From Tetrapyrgos nigripes (lineage: Eukaryota > Basidiomycota > Agaricomycetes > Agaricales > Campanellaceae): a stretch of DNA of 64,000 bases. The translations under genes and the position numbers were made by a program. The stretch lies in assembly GCA_013368315.1 (NCBI GenBank), contig JAACJM010000075.1, positions 1-64,000 of the forward strand. The letters are read 5' to 3'. Below the pieces are notes generated by a model that had not been told where the DNA came from, made no database searches, and saw nothing but the letters and a program-made list of their open reading frames with translations. Shown piece after piece: positions 48,440 through 60,800 of this stretch. Within the stretch, counting starts at the first letter, position 1; the number at the start of each line of letters is the position of its first letter.

Positions 48440-50620
48440 ATCGTTCCTCTTCTCAAACCACTATCATGCGAGGTAGCAAGCTCAAGCTCAAGGACGTCAA
48501 ATACAAACTTTCCATGATGGAGTGTGCAACTGAAGGAGGTTCGACAGAGTTTTAAGAGACGTGGATGTACCAGGAATAGTGGTGGAAGGACTATTAGCAA
48601 GTAGTTGGGTACGCGTCATTGTCTCAAATTGCACTGCTTATTCTGAGGACTTTTCTCCTAGGGACTATGCATGTACCTTAGGTGTCTCCGTCAGTTGCTA
48701 CCTCTTCACTATCCAACGATTAGACGCCTTTCGCTCGTACTATCTGCCTGCATCAGGTCAGATACCTTTTCGTGACGAGGCTGGTGAGTGTATATACTTT
48801 ATTCTACTTCAATACCTTTGTACTCGATTGTTTGTGTGCTTCCCGATGTTGGTATAGACGTGGAAGAGATCTTCATTCCTGTCGCCTAGCATCGTCCTTT
48901 TCATTTTCAAGTTGCTCGTTTTCATAAAGCTTTTTGTTGACCGAATTTTTTGCAGACCTGTCTCAGTATCTAAGCGAGACGGACTCGGGATGGGACGACC
49001 ATGGCGTAGAACAGCATTTTAACGAGACGGTCTGAGGAACTAGTAGAGAGACCGCCTCAGTGTCTGATGTATGACGGGTAGGAAGGTAAGCCGTTGCTGT
49101 GTTCCTTTGCTTTTCCCTTACCCTAGAGTTTCCTTCCGCAACCGTCATCTCTTTCTTTACTTTTGTTTTCATCCTTGTCCTTATATATTCCTTCGTCTAG
49201 GGCAAGGCCCCAAGACCAAACCGACCACGACAATGAAGACGGCGCACTGTTCCCTCCATGTTCATCTTGGACCGCACGCACCCTTATACCGCTCTCTTCT
49301 GAGTCGTTTACCACGATGGAGGAACCTGGTTCCCAGGAGCAGCCCCTTTTCGATACGCCTGCAACATTTTTCAGTCCAGTATATTCCCGCTCGGACAACT
49401 CCTCACGTCCTAGTTCCACACTCACGTCGACAATCAAATCGACATGGTTGTCAATCGTCTTTGCCTTCACACCTGCACCTACACGCCTACACGCACACGT
49501 CCGTTACTGGACGTAGACATCCTCCCAGCTACGGAAAGCAATACCGCGTCTTCATAGTCGACAGTCTTTGGCCCTTGACTCAGGTGGCCGTTGAAGCGAT
49601 ACGCGATTTCCCTTCCTCGGCTATTTCAGGGTCAGAACAGAGTGTCGACGAGAACGATGGTATGGCTATGGTCATCTCGTTCCACGTGTCAGGAAGCATG
49701 GTCCTATGAAGGCTACGTAACGAGGTGGTGATGGATAATGGGATCCAAGAATGGAAGAATGGTTAGAGTTGAAGATGGTGGTACTCGGAGACACCTAAGG
49801 ACGACTACGCTGGCTGGCTGGGATGATTTCAAGTCTACCCTTGCCTATTCACCGTAGACGACGCTGGTAGTTGTGGTCGGGGAGTACACTGAGCAGAATG
49901 GGTAGTTTCGTTGAATTGCTATGGTTTCAGGGAGCTGGGAGGATGACGGGGACTAAGCACGTTTTCGATTGCTGCGGGTGAGCTTCTCTGCTTCTTTTCC
50001 TCCTGGATGTCTGTCCCTTTTTCAACCCCCACCCGTACGCATACTTTGTTTTCCCTTTTGTCCATCGTATTCTATGTCCTCTATTTTTTGTTTTTTGGTG
50101 CTGCATTACTCAGAGATGACTTCCTGCTCACCCTACCTTATCTTTTTCGTCTTTTTCTTCCCAGTCATCCCCTGGTGACGTGTATACGACTAGACAACTA
50201 CACGAAGAAATGACCAAGGACAACAGGGACAATGACGAGGGACAGACTGCGAAGAGGACTCGGATCCTTCCACTTCTACTTCCACCCTTTTCCACTATAC
50301 ACTGTGTATACCCCCCTTTAGACCGTCTGTCTACTGTGATCATAGTCCGTTGTGTTGATGCCGTCGGTATCGTCAACCTCAACCCTTCTCACCACGCTCT
50401 TGGTCTACGAGTTGCAGACAGTGCATTGCGAGTGCCAATCTGTTTCCCGTCCTTCCCCCGAGGCTGCTGCGAGCAGCGTCGACGTCAGCGTTGATAAAGC
50501 CATCGGTGTCACGGTCGGGACACGGTGAGACAGTTGTATTGGAAATTTGGGATTTGGGACGTCAAATGGATGTGGGATGTTGGGCTGAAGCTGGAAACCT
50601 CGTGAGGGGGGGTATGTGAT
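48440..50620 (+). other. Unresolved, possibly coding plus-strand region
   Basis: Short plus-strand stretches look spliced: MRGSKLKLKDVKYKLSMM (from 48466); QIPFRDEA followed by GTGAGT and, after TATAG, VEEIFIPVA; DLSQYLSETDSGWDDHGVEQ after TTTGCAG (48956); and, after CGTCTAG (49200), ARPQDQTDHDNEDGALFPP, TMEEPGSQEQPLFDTPATFF and STLTSTIKSTWLSIVF. I could not join them in one consistent frame. It may be a poorly conserved Ser/acidic-rich protein, alternative transcripts, or coincidence. Confidence 0.3.
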
Positions 50621-51250
50621 CATGAGGATGAAGAAAGGGAAGGGTTACAGTCTACTTGGATTTTTAAGAGTGAGTGAGGCTGGTGGATGAGAACCTTGGG
50701 GACGACCTTGGGGAGAAAGAAGTAGGGCGAAAAGGTGCGATGGAGAATGGGGATGGGGATAGAGGACGTTGGGGACAGGCGGTTAGGGGGACAGGTTGTG
50801 TGGTGAGGGAAAGGGTGTCTGTGTCAGTATCTGCGTCTGTGTGAGAGTCTGGAGAGAGGGGGCCGGGGGGAAGACTCCGACTCCGACTCAGAGGTGAAGA
50901 GAAAGGGATTCTAATCACCGTAGCCCACTAACGAGATATAGTTGGTGGGTGAGGATGACAGTTTGGAAGGGAAAGACGAAGCCTCAGTGACGAATACGAG
51001 TGTACAGTGTACGTAGTCCACATAAGCGAAACAATGCCTAGAAAATATGCTTCTCACGTAACTGTTCCTTTTCTTGAACCATAATGCGCGAAGCGTCAAG
51101 CTCGTCAAGCTCACAATGTCAAAGACTAGCATATTGGGATGAAAGTCATGGCCCAATGGTCAAGAATAGATGGTCATCTGCTTCTCCAGCTTCTCCCTCA
51201 CTGCCCTCCTGACCAAAGCTTGCGAAATAAACCAAGTCTCACCCACATAT

Positions 51251-51262
51251 ATAGAACGTTCG
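51251..51262 (+). promoter_or_regulatory. Probable TATA box of the dioxygenase gene
   Basis: CATATATAGAAC lies about 60-70 bp upstream of the ATG at 51321, preceding a CT-rich leader. Confidence 0.35.
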
Positions 51263-51320
51263 TCACTCGCTCTATCCTTTCCCAAACTTTCTCTCCTACC
51301 ATCTCACTCTGCCAGCTTCA

Positions 51321-52966
51321 ATGGAGAAGCAAGCTCCCGAGGCGGCTCCTCTCGCACATTCGCTATCAGTCGAACAGAAGGCTCAATTCGAGAAAGACGG
51401 TGTGCGTAACTTGTTACTTTGCTCCGCAACGGTCTCTCTTGCCAGTGAAAGGCTTATGGGGACCAACAGTATCTCGTCTTACCTCCCATTTCATCAGAAG
51501 TATCCCATAGCATAATGACATGGGCAAATGAGGTCAAGGTGTGTATAGCATTCCCAGCATCCCAGCATCCCAGTCTGTGCGTGTTCGCTCACTGTGAATC
51601 ATATGCGTCTCAATCAGAATCTCCCACATCACCCAAACTCGTCCTGGATGCACTACGAAGAAATCACTCCCACAGGTCAACGAATCCTATGTCGTACAGA
51701 ACACTTTGCCGATCATCATGAAGGATTTAATAAGCTATTTCGTGGACGGGAGATTCTCGATATTCTGGAAGAATTGAGTGGAGAAGAGATGGTTCTGTTC
51801 AAGGAGAAGATCAACTACAAGGCACCGAAGGCAGGGGGGTTTAGACCACATGTGAGTATGTGTGTCCTTATCTTTATCTTTACCATGGCCATGTATATGA
51901 GGGGAATGGGGATTTCGTTTTTTGATTGACGTGGAGGATTAATGATTGCGTGCTGACTTATTCATTCAGCTTGATGCCCCATCTTGTGGGTGTTTTCTTC
52001 AACAAATATTTTGTTCGACTTGTTCATCTTGAATGATTATCTGGAATGATAGACAGGCACTTGGGCAACGTCAAGCATCTCAGCAGTAGGTCGTAATCTG
52101 TCGGGTTTCAGCTCATAGACTCATTCTATCCTCCCTATTCCCTATTTCTGCTTGTTTATAGTCCTCATCGCTGTTGAGCCAGCTACGATTGAAAATGGAT
52201 GCCTTGAAGTAAGTACACTCCATTCCACCACCTCCTCCCAATGATATCACGACGCAATGTTACTAGTACTCCTAACTAACAGCTGAATATTACTAAGGTC
52301 ATCGTAGGCTCTCACAAGATGTCAGTCCCCATCGGAACAGATGTATGCATCGAGCAGGAATGGTGTGATCAACAGAACTGGGTGTGTGGTCCTTGCTTTC
52401 AATTTTACACATAAGAAGCTTACAAAAGAATTTTCAACATGAGACCCCCGTCCCACTTAACACAGGCGAAATGCTCATCTTTGGCTCATACATGGCACAT
52501 CGATCTGGTCCGAATAATTCTGATCAGGGCAGAGCTGCTATTGTGAGTTAATCATATCTCTGCGTTTTCTATGCCTATGGATTGGAGCTCATGCACATGC
52601 TCTTATCATCAATTCTATTTGGTTGATTATGAGTATGTAGTACGCAACCTACAATGCCCTTTCGGATGGGGGAGATACTCGGTCGGAATACTATGCTAAC
52701 CGGTGAGTAAATGTCCTCTTTTCCGGTTTTAGGCTAGTTAACAGTTGATGCCAATGCGTACTATCTGGCAGTCGCAAACTGTGGCCCCCGACCGCCGACC
52801 GAGTTCCTGGAGAAAGATATGAGGAGGGGGCAAGGCTATATGGGTCAGCTTTTCCTTTTCTTTGTCGAGGTATATATACTGACTAAAATATTGAATTGTT
52901 TCTGCACAGCTTCGGATCACCGATGCTTACTGTCGAGGAGAATGGATATGCCAATGTTGGGTTGTA
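51321..52966 (+). CDS. Phytanoyl-CoA dioxygenase (PhyH) family protein
   Basis: This is a non-haem Fe(II)/2-oxoglutarate-dependent oxygenase, substrate unknown. The gene has many short introns. The protein reads MEKQAPEAAPLAHSLSVEQ, FEKDGYLVLPPI, MTWANEVKNLPHHPNSSWMH, RILCRTEHFADHHEGF, and the metal-binding start GGFRPHLDAPS (the H-x-D motif is His-Leu-Asp). Then come HLGNVKHLS, ILIAVEPATIENGCLEVIVG, SHKMSVPIG, the distal metal histidine in GEMLIFGSYMAHRSGPN, RAAIYATYNALSDG and the C-terminal FGSPMLTVEENGYANVGL, with TAA at 52964-52966. The first intron only keeps frame if it uses a GC donor (GACGGT|GCGTAA); the GT one base before would shift the frame. All other junctions are GT-AG. Such enzymes occur in secondary metabolism and general catabolism. 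Confidence 0.85.
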
Positions 52967-53875
52967 ACTCGGTCTCTAAGTGTTGCCCTGTACCATTAGT
53001 ACTGCTGCCTATTCCAATTTACCGACGCGTTAGAGAGTCATTCAAAATCTATCAAAAAGCTACGATATACTACATCAAATACACCTGTCGTCTTCTGCAT
53101 CTCCTTCTGTTCTTCACGTTGGCTCTCTCGCAATTCTCCTTCCTCGATCAGATTGTTGGGAAATTTGTTTTGTAAGGCAGAATGTCGTTTATCTTCCCCA
53201 GGGAAAGACAAATATACTGTAGAAATTGACTCATATGGAGCCACGAGTCAGCATATCCAATATTCCACTCGAAGTGTTTATGTCGGTTGATCTTTTTAGA
53301 ACAAATGAGACAGGAAAGCAAACTTACCACCACCGTGTTACTACTCGATCTACTACTTCAATCCTCCTCGTGGCAGCCTCCCAGTCTGAGCTTGGTCTGA
53401 GTCTGAGTCTGTCACCGGCAGGAGACCAGGTCGAGCAAGGACTGCGCCGCGGCAGAAACCAACTTGGCCTACAACCCAATTGCCAATAAGAACCTGGTGT
53501 CTACACGACAATCGTCGGTCTCATATGTACTATGAGAGTCGACTTGGATGAGCGTTACTTGGCCCCTACGAGTTAAGAACCAATGTACCAGTAACCCACA
53601 CTGTTCATATATAGTAACGCCGCCGCCGCCGCCACGACGTTGATCCAGGTGGACGGGAGTAATAATAGAGGTTTCGAGCCCTGATTGGTGCATCACTCAT
53701 AGAAAGCCATCATTTTGAAATGATGGCACCAAACGCAACTTCTCGAGTTCTGATCACGTTGTTGAGACACTTTTCAACCATTTGTGATACAAATAGCAGT
53801 GTCACATTTGCGCCATTTTTTAAGGTGAGTTGGAATCAACACTCAAGATCTTTTTGAGGGGTGAAACAAAAACCA
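52967..53875. other. Intergenic, no gene seen
   Basis: It contains a (GCC)n microsatellite on the plus strand at about 53622-53636. CpG content falls sharply from about 53700 onward, where the NLR block begins. Confidence 0.45.
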
Positions 53876-56865
53876 ATGAAATCAAAAGAAGTTTCAGATA
53901 TGGAACCAATTGATAATGACCCTAATCAAACTGGTATTGGGAACCAGTGGGATTTATTTTCTGGAGCTCACCATATGAATGTCGTGGAATCAACTATCAC
54001 TAGTATTGGGCGAGATGGATATTATACATACATTACCAGTAAGTAATTAAACAGCATATTCTGATGAATAGCATAATATTTAACCAAGCTATTTGCAGAT
54101 CTGCCTGAAAGCAAACCAAAGGTGAATAATGTATCATAATTCTGATAAAAAATGTGGATGCCAATGGAATCTTCATTCCAGGAAATTACCACAGAGTATG
54201 TACAAGCCAACCATCCACAAGAACTTTATCTCATTTTGATAATTTCAGTGCTCTACTCCTCCAAACACCTCAGCCTCCGGTTATATTCATGGGCAGATCC
54301 AAACTAGTGGAAGAAGCAGTGAATATCCTGCGTGGAACCAATCAGGTCCATATTGCCATTCTCGGAGCTGGAGGAATAGGCAAGACATCTGTTGCCTTGC
54401 ATATCATGGGAAACCACTTTATCAAGGAGAAATTTGCTGGTAGATGCTACTTCATCCCTTGTGAAATGCTCCCAGATGCAACAATCCTTATGCAAGGATT
54501 GATGCAGGCCATAGGACTGCAGGTGACACAAGGAAAAGATTCATTCAAGTTATTGCTGGACTATCTTAACAGTGGCCAAAAGGTCTTGCTGGTTCTGGAT
54601 AATTTTGAGACACCCTGGAGTGGCAGTGGCCAGACTAAAATCAGGAATTTAATTGAAGTGATCTGCCGATGCGAGTCAGTCTCAGTTATTGTCACTATGA
54701 GAGGAACTGATGGACCTGGACAAATTAAATGGCACAAACTTGGAGGGGGATCTGGATTGCCTGCTCTTGCACTTGGTGCAGCCAAGGAAGCCTTCTATTC
54801 TTTCAGTTCAGATGGAAGCTATACAATTAAACAGGAAGATGCTATTTTGGAACAGTTATTAATTGAGATGGATGGTATGCCATTGGCTGTTATGCTCATT
54901 GCAGAGCTTGCAAAAGAACTGCCATTGAAGAAGCTAATGGAAATGTGGAATATCCAGAAGACAGCAATACTGAAGAAATTTGGGTTGGGAGAGCGGGAGA
55001 ACAGGCTTACGAGTATTGAAGTCTCGATTGAGTTGACTCTCAACATTGTTAGGGACAAGCTTTCTCCAACAGGAAAAAATGTCTTGAGGCTTGTTGCTTT
55101 GCTACCAAGTGGTATTCCAGACTGGTTGGAAAACTTGCCAAAAATGCTTACTGATACAAATATGCAGGGTGATGATACAACTACTCAGGCTGTCATCTTG
55201 AAAAAGTCATGTCTTATTTATCAGGCAGGAGACACACTCAAAATACTGACACCAATTGGCGAATACATTATGAAGAGCTTTCAAGGGACAGACCATCTTG
55301 AAAATCAAGCCTGGAGGTTTTATGAGTCATTCATAAACAGTTTACCTCAAAATTCCACTACAGGAGATATTCAGCTTGAACTGCATGTTGGAAATATCTT
55401 CAAAATTCTGGAAATTCAGATCAAGAAGTCATTTGAAAGATCACATATGAAAGTGTTACAGCAACTGTATAATTATTCACAATACTTTTCCGGGCTTGTG
55501 CCCTTGGTTGAGATATATTTGGGATGGAAATCACAGATGAATTTGAGTGATCAGACTAAACTGATGTTTCTACAAGAAAGGATGTTGAGTTTTATGGGAG
55601 AATATGAGAGGGCCATAGGAATAATCAATGATGTGGAGGAGCATCATAAGCATCAGGAAAATCAAGTGGTTACATATGCTAGCAGTATAACTATGAACAG
55701 TGCAATTGAACAAACAAAGGCGGAATGCAATCAAAGATTGGGAAGGATTTTTTATTTTCAGAGCAATTATACACTATCACAGCAGAATGCACAACAGGCC
55801 AAGGATCTTTATGAAAAGATTGGGGATATGAGAGGAGTTGCCCAATGCTTCCAAAACCTGGGAGATATATGTATGATGCTGGACCAATACGAGGATGCAA
55901 AGGTCATGCTCCAGCAAGCAAAAGAGCAATTTGAGGGGGTTGGTGACAGGCTGGGAGCAGCTCAATGCTTGCGAAGCCTAGGAGATATATGCAGGATGCT
56001 AAACCAATATGAGGATGCAAAAGTCATGCTTGAGCAAGCCAAAGAGCAATTTGAGAGGGTTGGATCTAGGTGGGGAGCTGCTCATTGCTTGCATAGCCTG
56101 GGGAATATATGCAGCATGCTATACAAACATGAGGATGCAAAGGTCATGCTCCAGCAAGCCAAAGAGCAATTTGAGGGGATGGGTGACAGGCGGGAAGCCG
56201 CTCAATGCTTGCGAAGCCTGGGGAATATATCCAGGATGCTAAACCAATATGAGGATGCAATGGTCATGCTTCAGCAAGCCAAGGAACAATTTGAGGGGGT
56301 TGGATCCAGGCGTGGAGCTGCTCAATGCTTACGAAGCCTAGGGGAAATATGTGGGATGCTAAACCAATATGAAGATGCAAAGGTCATGCTTAAGCAAGCT
56401 AAAGAGCAATTTGTGGGGGTTAGATCCAGGCTGGGAGTTGCTCAATGCTTGCAAAGTTTGGGAGATGTATGCACAATGCTAAACCAACATGCAGATGCAA
56501 AGTTCTTGCTTCAGCAAGCCAAAGAGCAATTTGTGGGGGTTGGATCCAGGCTGGGAGCTGCTCAATGCTTGCGAAGCTTGGGAGATATATGTAGAACGCT
56601 AAACCAATATGAGGATGCAAAGCTTCTGCTTCAACAAGCCAAAGAGCAATTTGAGGGGGTTGGGTCCAGGTTGGGAGCTGCTCAATGCTTGCAAAGCTTG
56701 GGATATATATGCATGATGCTAAACCAGCTTGAGGATGCAAAGGTCATGCTTCAGCAAGCCAAAGAACAATTTGAGGGAGTTGGTGACCAGCAGGGAGCTG
56801 CTCAATGCTTGTGCAGTCTTGGAACAATTGATCATCAGGAAGGCCCAGGCTGTCAAATTGTGTGA
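53876..56865 (+). CDS. NLR-like STAND NTPase with TPR repeats
   Basis: Exons are 53876-54038, 54099-54121, 54182-54195 (14 nt) and 54249-56865; they total 2817 nt (938 aa plus stop) and the frame closes. An alternative in-frame ATG is at 53900. The N-terminus DLFSGAHHMNVVESTITSIG...YYTYITNLP matches the short motif common at the start of mushroom NLRs. The NTPase has PPVIFMGRSKLVEEAV, Walker A GAGGIGKTS, Walker B KVLLVLDNFE, VIVTMRGTDG and GMPLAVMLIA. Near residue ~610 begins an uninterrupted set of eight 40-residue TPRs (CLRSLGDICRMLNQYEDAKV...) and a truncated ninth. It ends LGTIDHQEGPGCQIV. Such proteins act in non-self recognition and regulated cell death; the N-terminal effector domain is minimal or absent here. 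The gene is intact but CpG-poor. Expression is untested. Confidence 0.88.
55840..56826 (+). repeat. Eight in-register 120-bp TPR-coding units plus a partial ninth
   Basis: Units begin at 55840, 55960, 56080, 56200, 56320, 56440, 56560, 56680 and 56800, exactly 120 bp apart with no indel. Each encodes a variant of AQCLRSLGDICRMLNQYEDA and KVMLQQAKEQFEGVGSRLGA. Variation concentrates at a few positions (after SLG, after NQ and at the end of the unit). Confidence 0.9.
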
Positions 56866-57059
56866 AGAATTTTGAGATTTTCTGTATTCCCATTTATGTT
56901 TAGTAGTCAAGTTCTGTACAGACCTGGAAGTAAATAATAAATATCCAAACTGAATGAATCTTCACAAGTATATGTGCGATGTTTGTCTGGTACTAAACCA
57001 TAAGACTCTTAAGAGGGTTTGACACCAACTAATTGCTGATATCTATGGCACTGATATGT

Positions 57060-57199
57060 TCATTATGGGCATCTGGTCAAGCTGGCCCTGCTTGAAGGTT
57101 GCTTGGAAGTTGTTAAAGTGCCACCCATATGGAGCAACTGTTGCTTGGGCCACTGGCAATTGAAGCTACCACTCAAGCTACACACTGTTGTTTGCCACT
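57060..57199. repeat. Fragment related to the TTGCTTGA element
   Basis: GCTTGAAGGTTGCTTGGAAG, CAACTGTTGCTTGGGCCACT and AATTGAAGCTACCACTCAAG recall internal parts of 35866-40031. It is cut by the composite MITE at 57200. Confidence 0.5.
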
Positions 57200-57863
57200 C
57201 ACAGCGGGGCGCGGAGCATATTTGCCAGCCATTTTTGTGCACTCTAAAATGACGGATAGTTCACACGATTTTGGGTGAGATAAAATTGATCGTCGCAAAA
57301 GCTCAAATTATGCGCTCAAGTTTTTCCATGCTAAACTTTTTATTCATTCATGACCAAAAAAGGGAAGCAAATAGTATTCGAATTTTGATTTGTGAGAAAA
57401 TGCGCAAAAGGTATGATCACTATTTGTGTGCCTGATTCCGAAATCTAAACTTAAATGACGGATTTTTGCTCGGCACCGGGCCTACTCCATATGGCACCGA
57501 TTTGAGGCCAATATTCCATATGGAGTTTGCCCGGCTGTTGAGAAAAATCGGTAATTTAAGTTCATGTTTTTCAACGCCCCAGTGAATTCATTTTACTTGC
57601 CGGAACCCGGCACACAAATACTGATCATACCTTTTGCGCATTTCTTACAAATCAAAACTCGAATACTATTTACTTCCCTTTTTTGGTCACGAATGAATAA
57701 AAAGTTTAGCATGGAAAAGCTTAAGCGCGTAATTTGAGCTTTTGCGACCCAGTTTTTTTAGCAGTAAATACAATGGATTTTATCTCACCCAAAATCGTGT
57801 GAACTATCCATCATTTAAGAATGCACAAAAATGGCTGGCAAATATGCTCCGCGCCCCGCTGTG
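57200..57863. mobile_element. Composite 664-bp fold-back MITE, CACAGCGGGG ends, TSD ACT
   Basis: It has the same tips as 573-770 (CACAGCGGGGCGCGGAGC). ACT is repeated at 57197-57199 and 57864-57866. Long arms (57258-57444 with 57602-57805: ACACGATTTTGGGTGAGATA and its complement) surround a central palindromic module at about 57445-57601. That module (AAATCTAAACTTAAATGACG...CCATATGG...GTAATTTAAGTTCATG) is the core of the CACCGCG-type MITE at 32535. It is non-coding. Confidence 0.85.
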
Positions 57864-60800
57864 ACTACAGGAACAGCACACATAAAGTACATTGGAATGG
57901 CAGTACTTATCCTGTATCCTCAGACTGGTACATCACCAGACAATAGTACAATGCACAGAGTGGGGGCCCAAACCCACAATGCTTGCTCAAGGCATAGGTG
58001 TGAAGGGTGAAGACAGATCTTTGGACTTCAGAGTTGGTGACAGGTGGAGTAAGCCTAAAGAAGATGAAGACAGGAATGATACATGAAGCTCTTGGGATGG
58101 AAATAGAACAATTAGCACTTTGAATTGGTAAGATGGAAAAGTGAAAAGAAAAGTATCTGTCACAAAGAGGTAATCACTTAGATAGCGATAACAGCAATGA
58201 CAAGGAGCTAACAGACAGCAGTAAGTACTGGAACTACAAGGTCTATCAGGAAAAGTGAGAGAACTAGTGAGGAAGAGGATACACACCTTGTCCCAATGAC
58301 AAAGAGGTTGAGATGGGGAACCAGGTGTCAGGACAGGGTTTATATATGTAAAAGTAAAGGTGTAAAGGAAGCTGTAAAAGAAGCTGTTTCAGAAAAATGA
58401 AAGGTCTGGTGTGTAGCATGTGGAACAAGAGTCATATGGTGTAAAGGTCTGAGGATATCGAGATAAGAAGAAATAAATAGTACCAAATATAGACATCATG
58501 ACAGTATCATAAACAGAAAATAAAGTAAAAGGATAAAATTGATGAGTAGGGCACATAGTCCTACTACAGTAACCTTTATCAACTGTTGTAATCCATGACC
58601 ATCTTGCCCAAGGCATGCCAGAAGACCAGGGTGGGAAATGCCAAGGTTTGCCTTTTCTCAACCATTGAAGCCAGCTCTGTAAAGTCCTGGAAGGCCAAGC
58701 AGTCAATTGAGTACTTGCTGATGGACCATAATTTCATAAATACAATTTGCTTATCTTATCTTTGTGAATACAGATTACAAATTATGAGGCCCTTAAGGCT
58801 GAGTTAACTTGTGTTGACCTCGCAATTGAGTAGCAAAATTTACCACAACCTCAAACTCCCACCCCTTTTCATTGCCACTCAAGCTAACATTGTGACTAGA
58901 CATTAAATGTTGTTTCCTTCTATAGATAAATCTTCCCTGTTTGCATTGTCTCATTCTCAATACCCCTTACACCATCTCTATCTTCTTCAACTTACAGGGC
59001 CCTTTAAAGCCTTATCTTAGGTTGACTTTGGAAAAGTTTCCAGGCTGTGGAGGCCCCTTTTCATCCCTTCCTGACAACTGAGAATTGGTCTCAAATCCTA
59101 CAACTGTTGACATTTTTGTTGATGTCATAACTAACAGCTTCACTGTGACAATTCACCACCCAGTCAACTCTGTTCAGTGTCAATGTCAATGGTGCTCATC
59201 TTCAGCTTAGTAATGACCTTCTTCCTCCCCTTCATCTCTTATGAGAATGTATAATGTATGTACAAGGGACATGTGGGCCAATGTTATGCATATACAAGTC
59301 AACAGCTACAAACAGGCTGGCTAATAGGCCCACCGAGTCCATAGATTGCCCTTCACTTAGCAAAGGGCAATCTGTGTTTGATCACATGATATGAAAATCA
59401 AACCTTGGCCTTCCTGCATGCAGTACTATATGTCACAGCAATGGTTGTCTGGTACCTCTATGTTCCTTAGTACACATTCAAAAAAGTCCGAATGCTGCAC
59501 CCTTGAGTCTTCACTTTCTGGCTTTCCAAACCTACTGACCAACTACTGACAAGCCACTGACAATGGTATCTATCTGTGACACATGACATGACCCATATGG
59601 CATTCCTGTATTATTGTTGGCCCTTTCTGTCAACCTTATTTTCATTTCATCACCTTTGATTACACCACAGAAAGCTTCTTTTTTCCTGCTCAGAGCCTTC
59701 TGTATCATTTCTGCTTGATGAAACAGCAATCAAATCCTGACTTTTATCAAAGCCTCCATATTGACAGGGTCAACATCCTCAGGGTCCTTCGATCCTTCTT
59801 ATTGATATTGTGTGCTCAATATCCTTGCCAAAAACTTTTCTGCACATACTATATGAAGGCATTTATATTGTCTCCTGATCATTCTAGACCTCAACACTGC
59901 AGCTGCTGAATTGTGCTTCCAAGGAATGGAGACAATATTGACATTTCTTACTTGGGGACTTCTCTGTCATTGTTTCAACTTTGTCAGGACAGTATGGTGT
60001 GACTTTTGGCAAATTCTCAGTGTCTATTCTTCCCTATAAACCCTTCCACTGTCATTGCATGGTCCAGAATTGCCCCCCTCCTTTATGCCAGGAACCAAAA
60101 AACTCCATCTCAAAGATTTTGGTCCTACTGATACTGAGGACGAGATCTCTCCCATCGAAGATTTTTATGAAGAAAGTGATTCTTAATCAGTTAGGCATTC
60201 TGGTTGCAAGTATGTCTTCTATCCTATCTTTACCCAACCACCCAGACCTGATGCCATGATAAACCCAGTTACACCAAAGAAACCTAAATCAGCTTGTTGA
60301 GTACTAGTCTCTCCTGCACCAAAGCATCCACGAAAAAGGTCATTGTCAATATTTATCAGATGCTCACAGCCACTGATCCACTCCTTCAGCCACACTACAG
60401 TGTCTTCCCCCATGATGGCCCCATATGATGTCTGTCCCTTCCAAAAACCATGCTGCTGCTTACTTGAGAAAATTTTAATGTAGGCCTTTTACACAGTCTC
60501 TCCCTGACACCAGATCATCATGTTTTTACACCTATCATGTTACTGATTACTGTGTTTCATAACTTCTTTTCACTCCCCCAATAAAAAGAATATTACAGTG
60601 GCATTGAGTCAGTATGTATGCTCAAGATTGAGCCATGAGTATTGAGTGGTGTAGTGCCAGAATAAATTGAGCCATACTGAAAATATGCTGTCCCTGAGAG
60701 TATGCCAAGAGTGTTGACAGCCATAGAGCCAGCAGAAAAGAGAGAGTCGTTCAATCCATTGATTCCCTCAACAAAAGAAATAGGAGTAGAGGCAGAATAA

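Noticed and set aside
53622..53640. GCC-rich repeat as a regulatory element
   Set aside because: It is a short trinucleotide microsatellite with no adjoining promoter feature.
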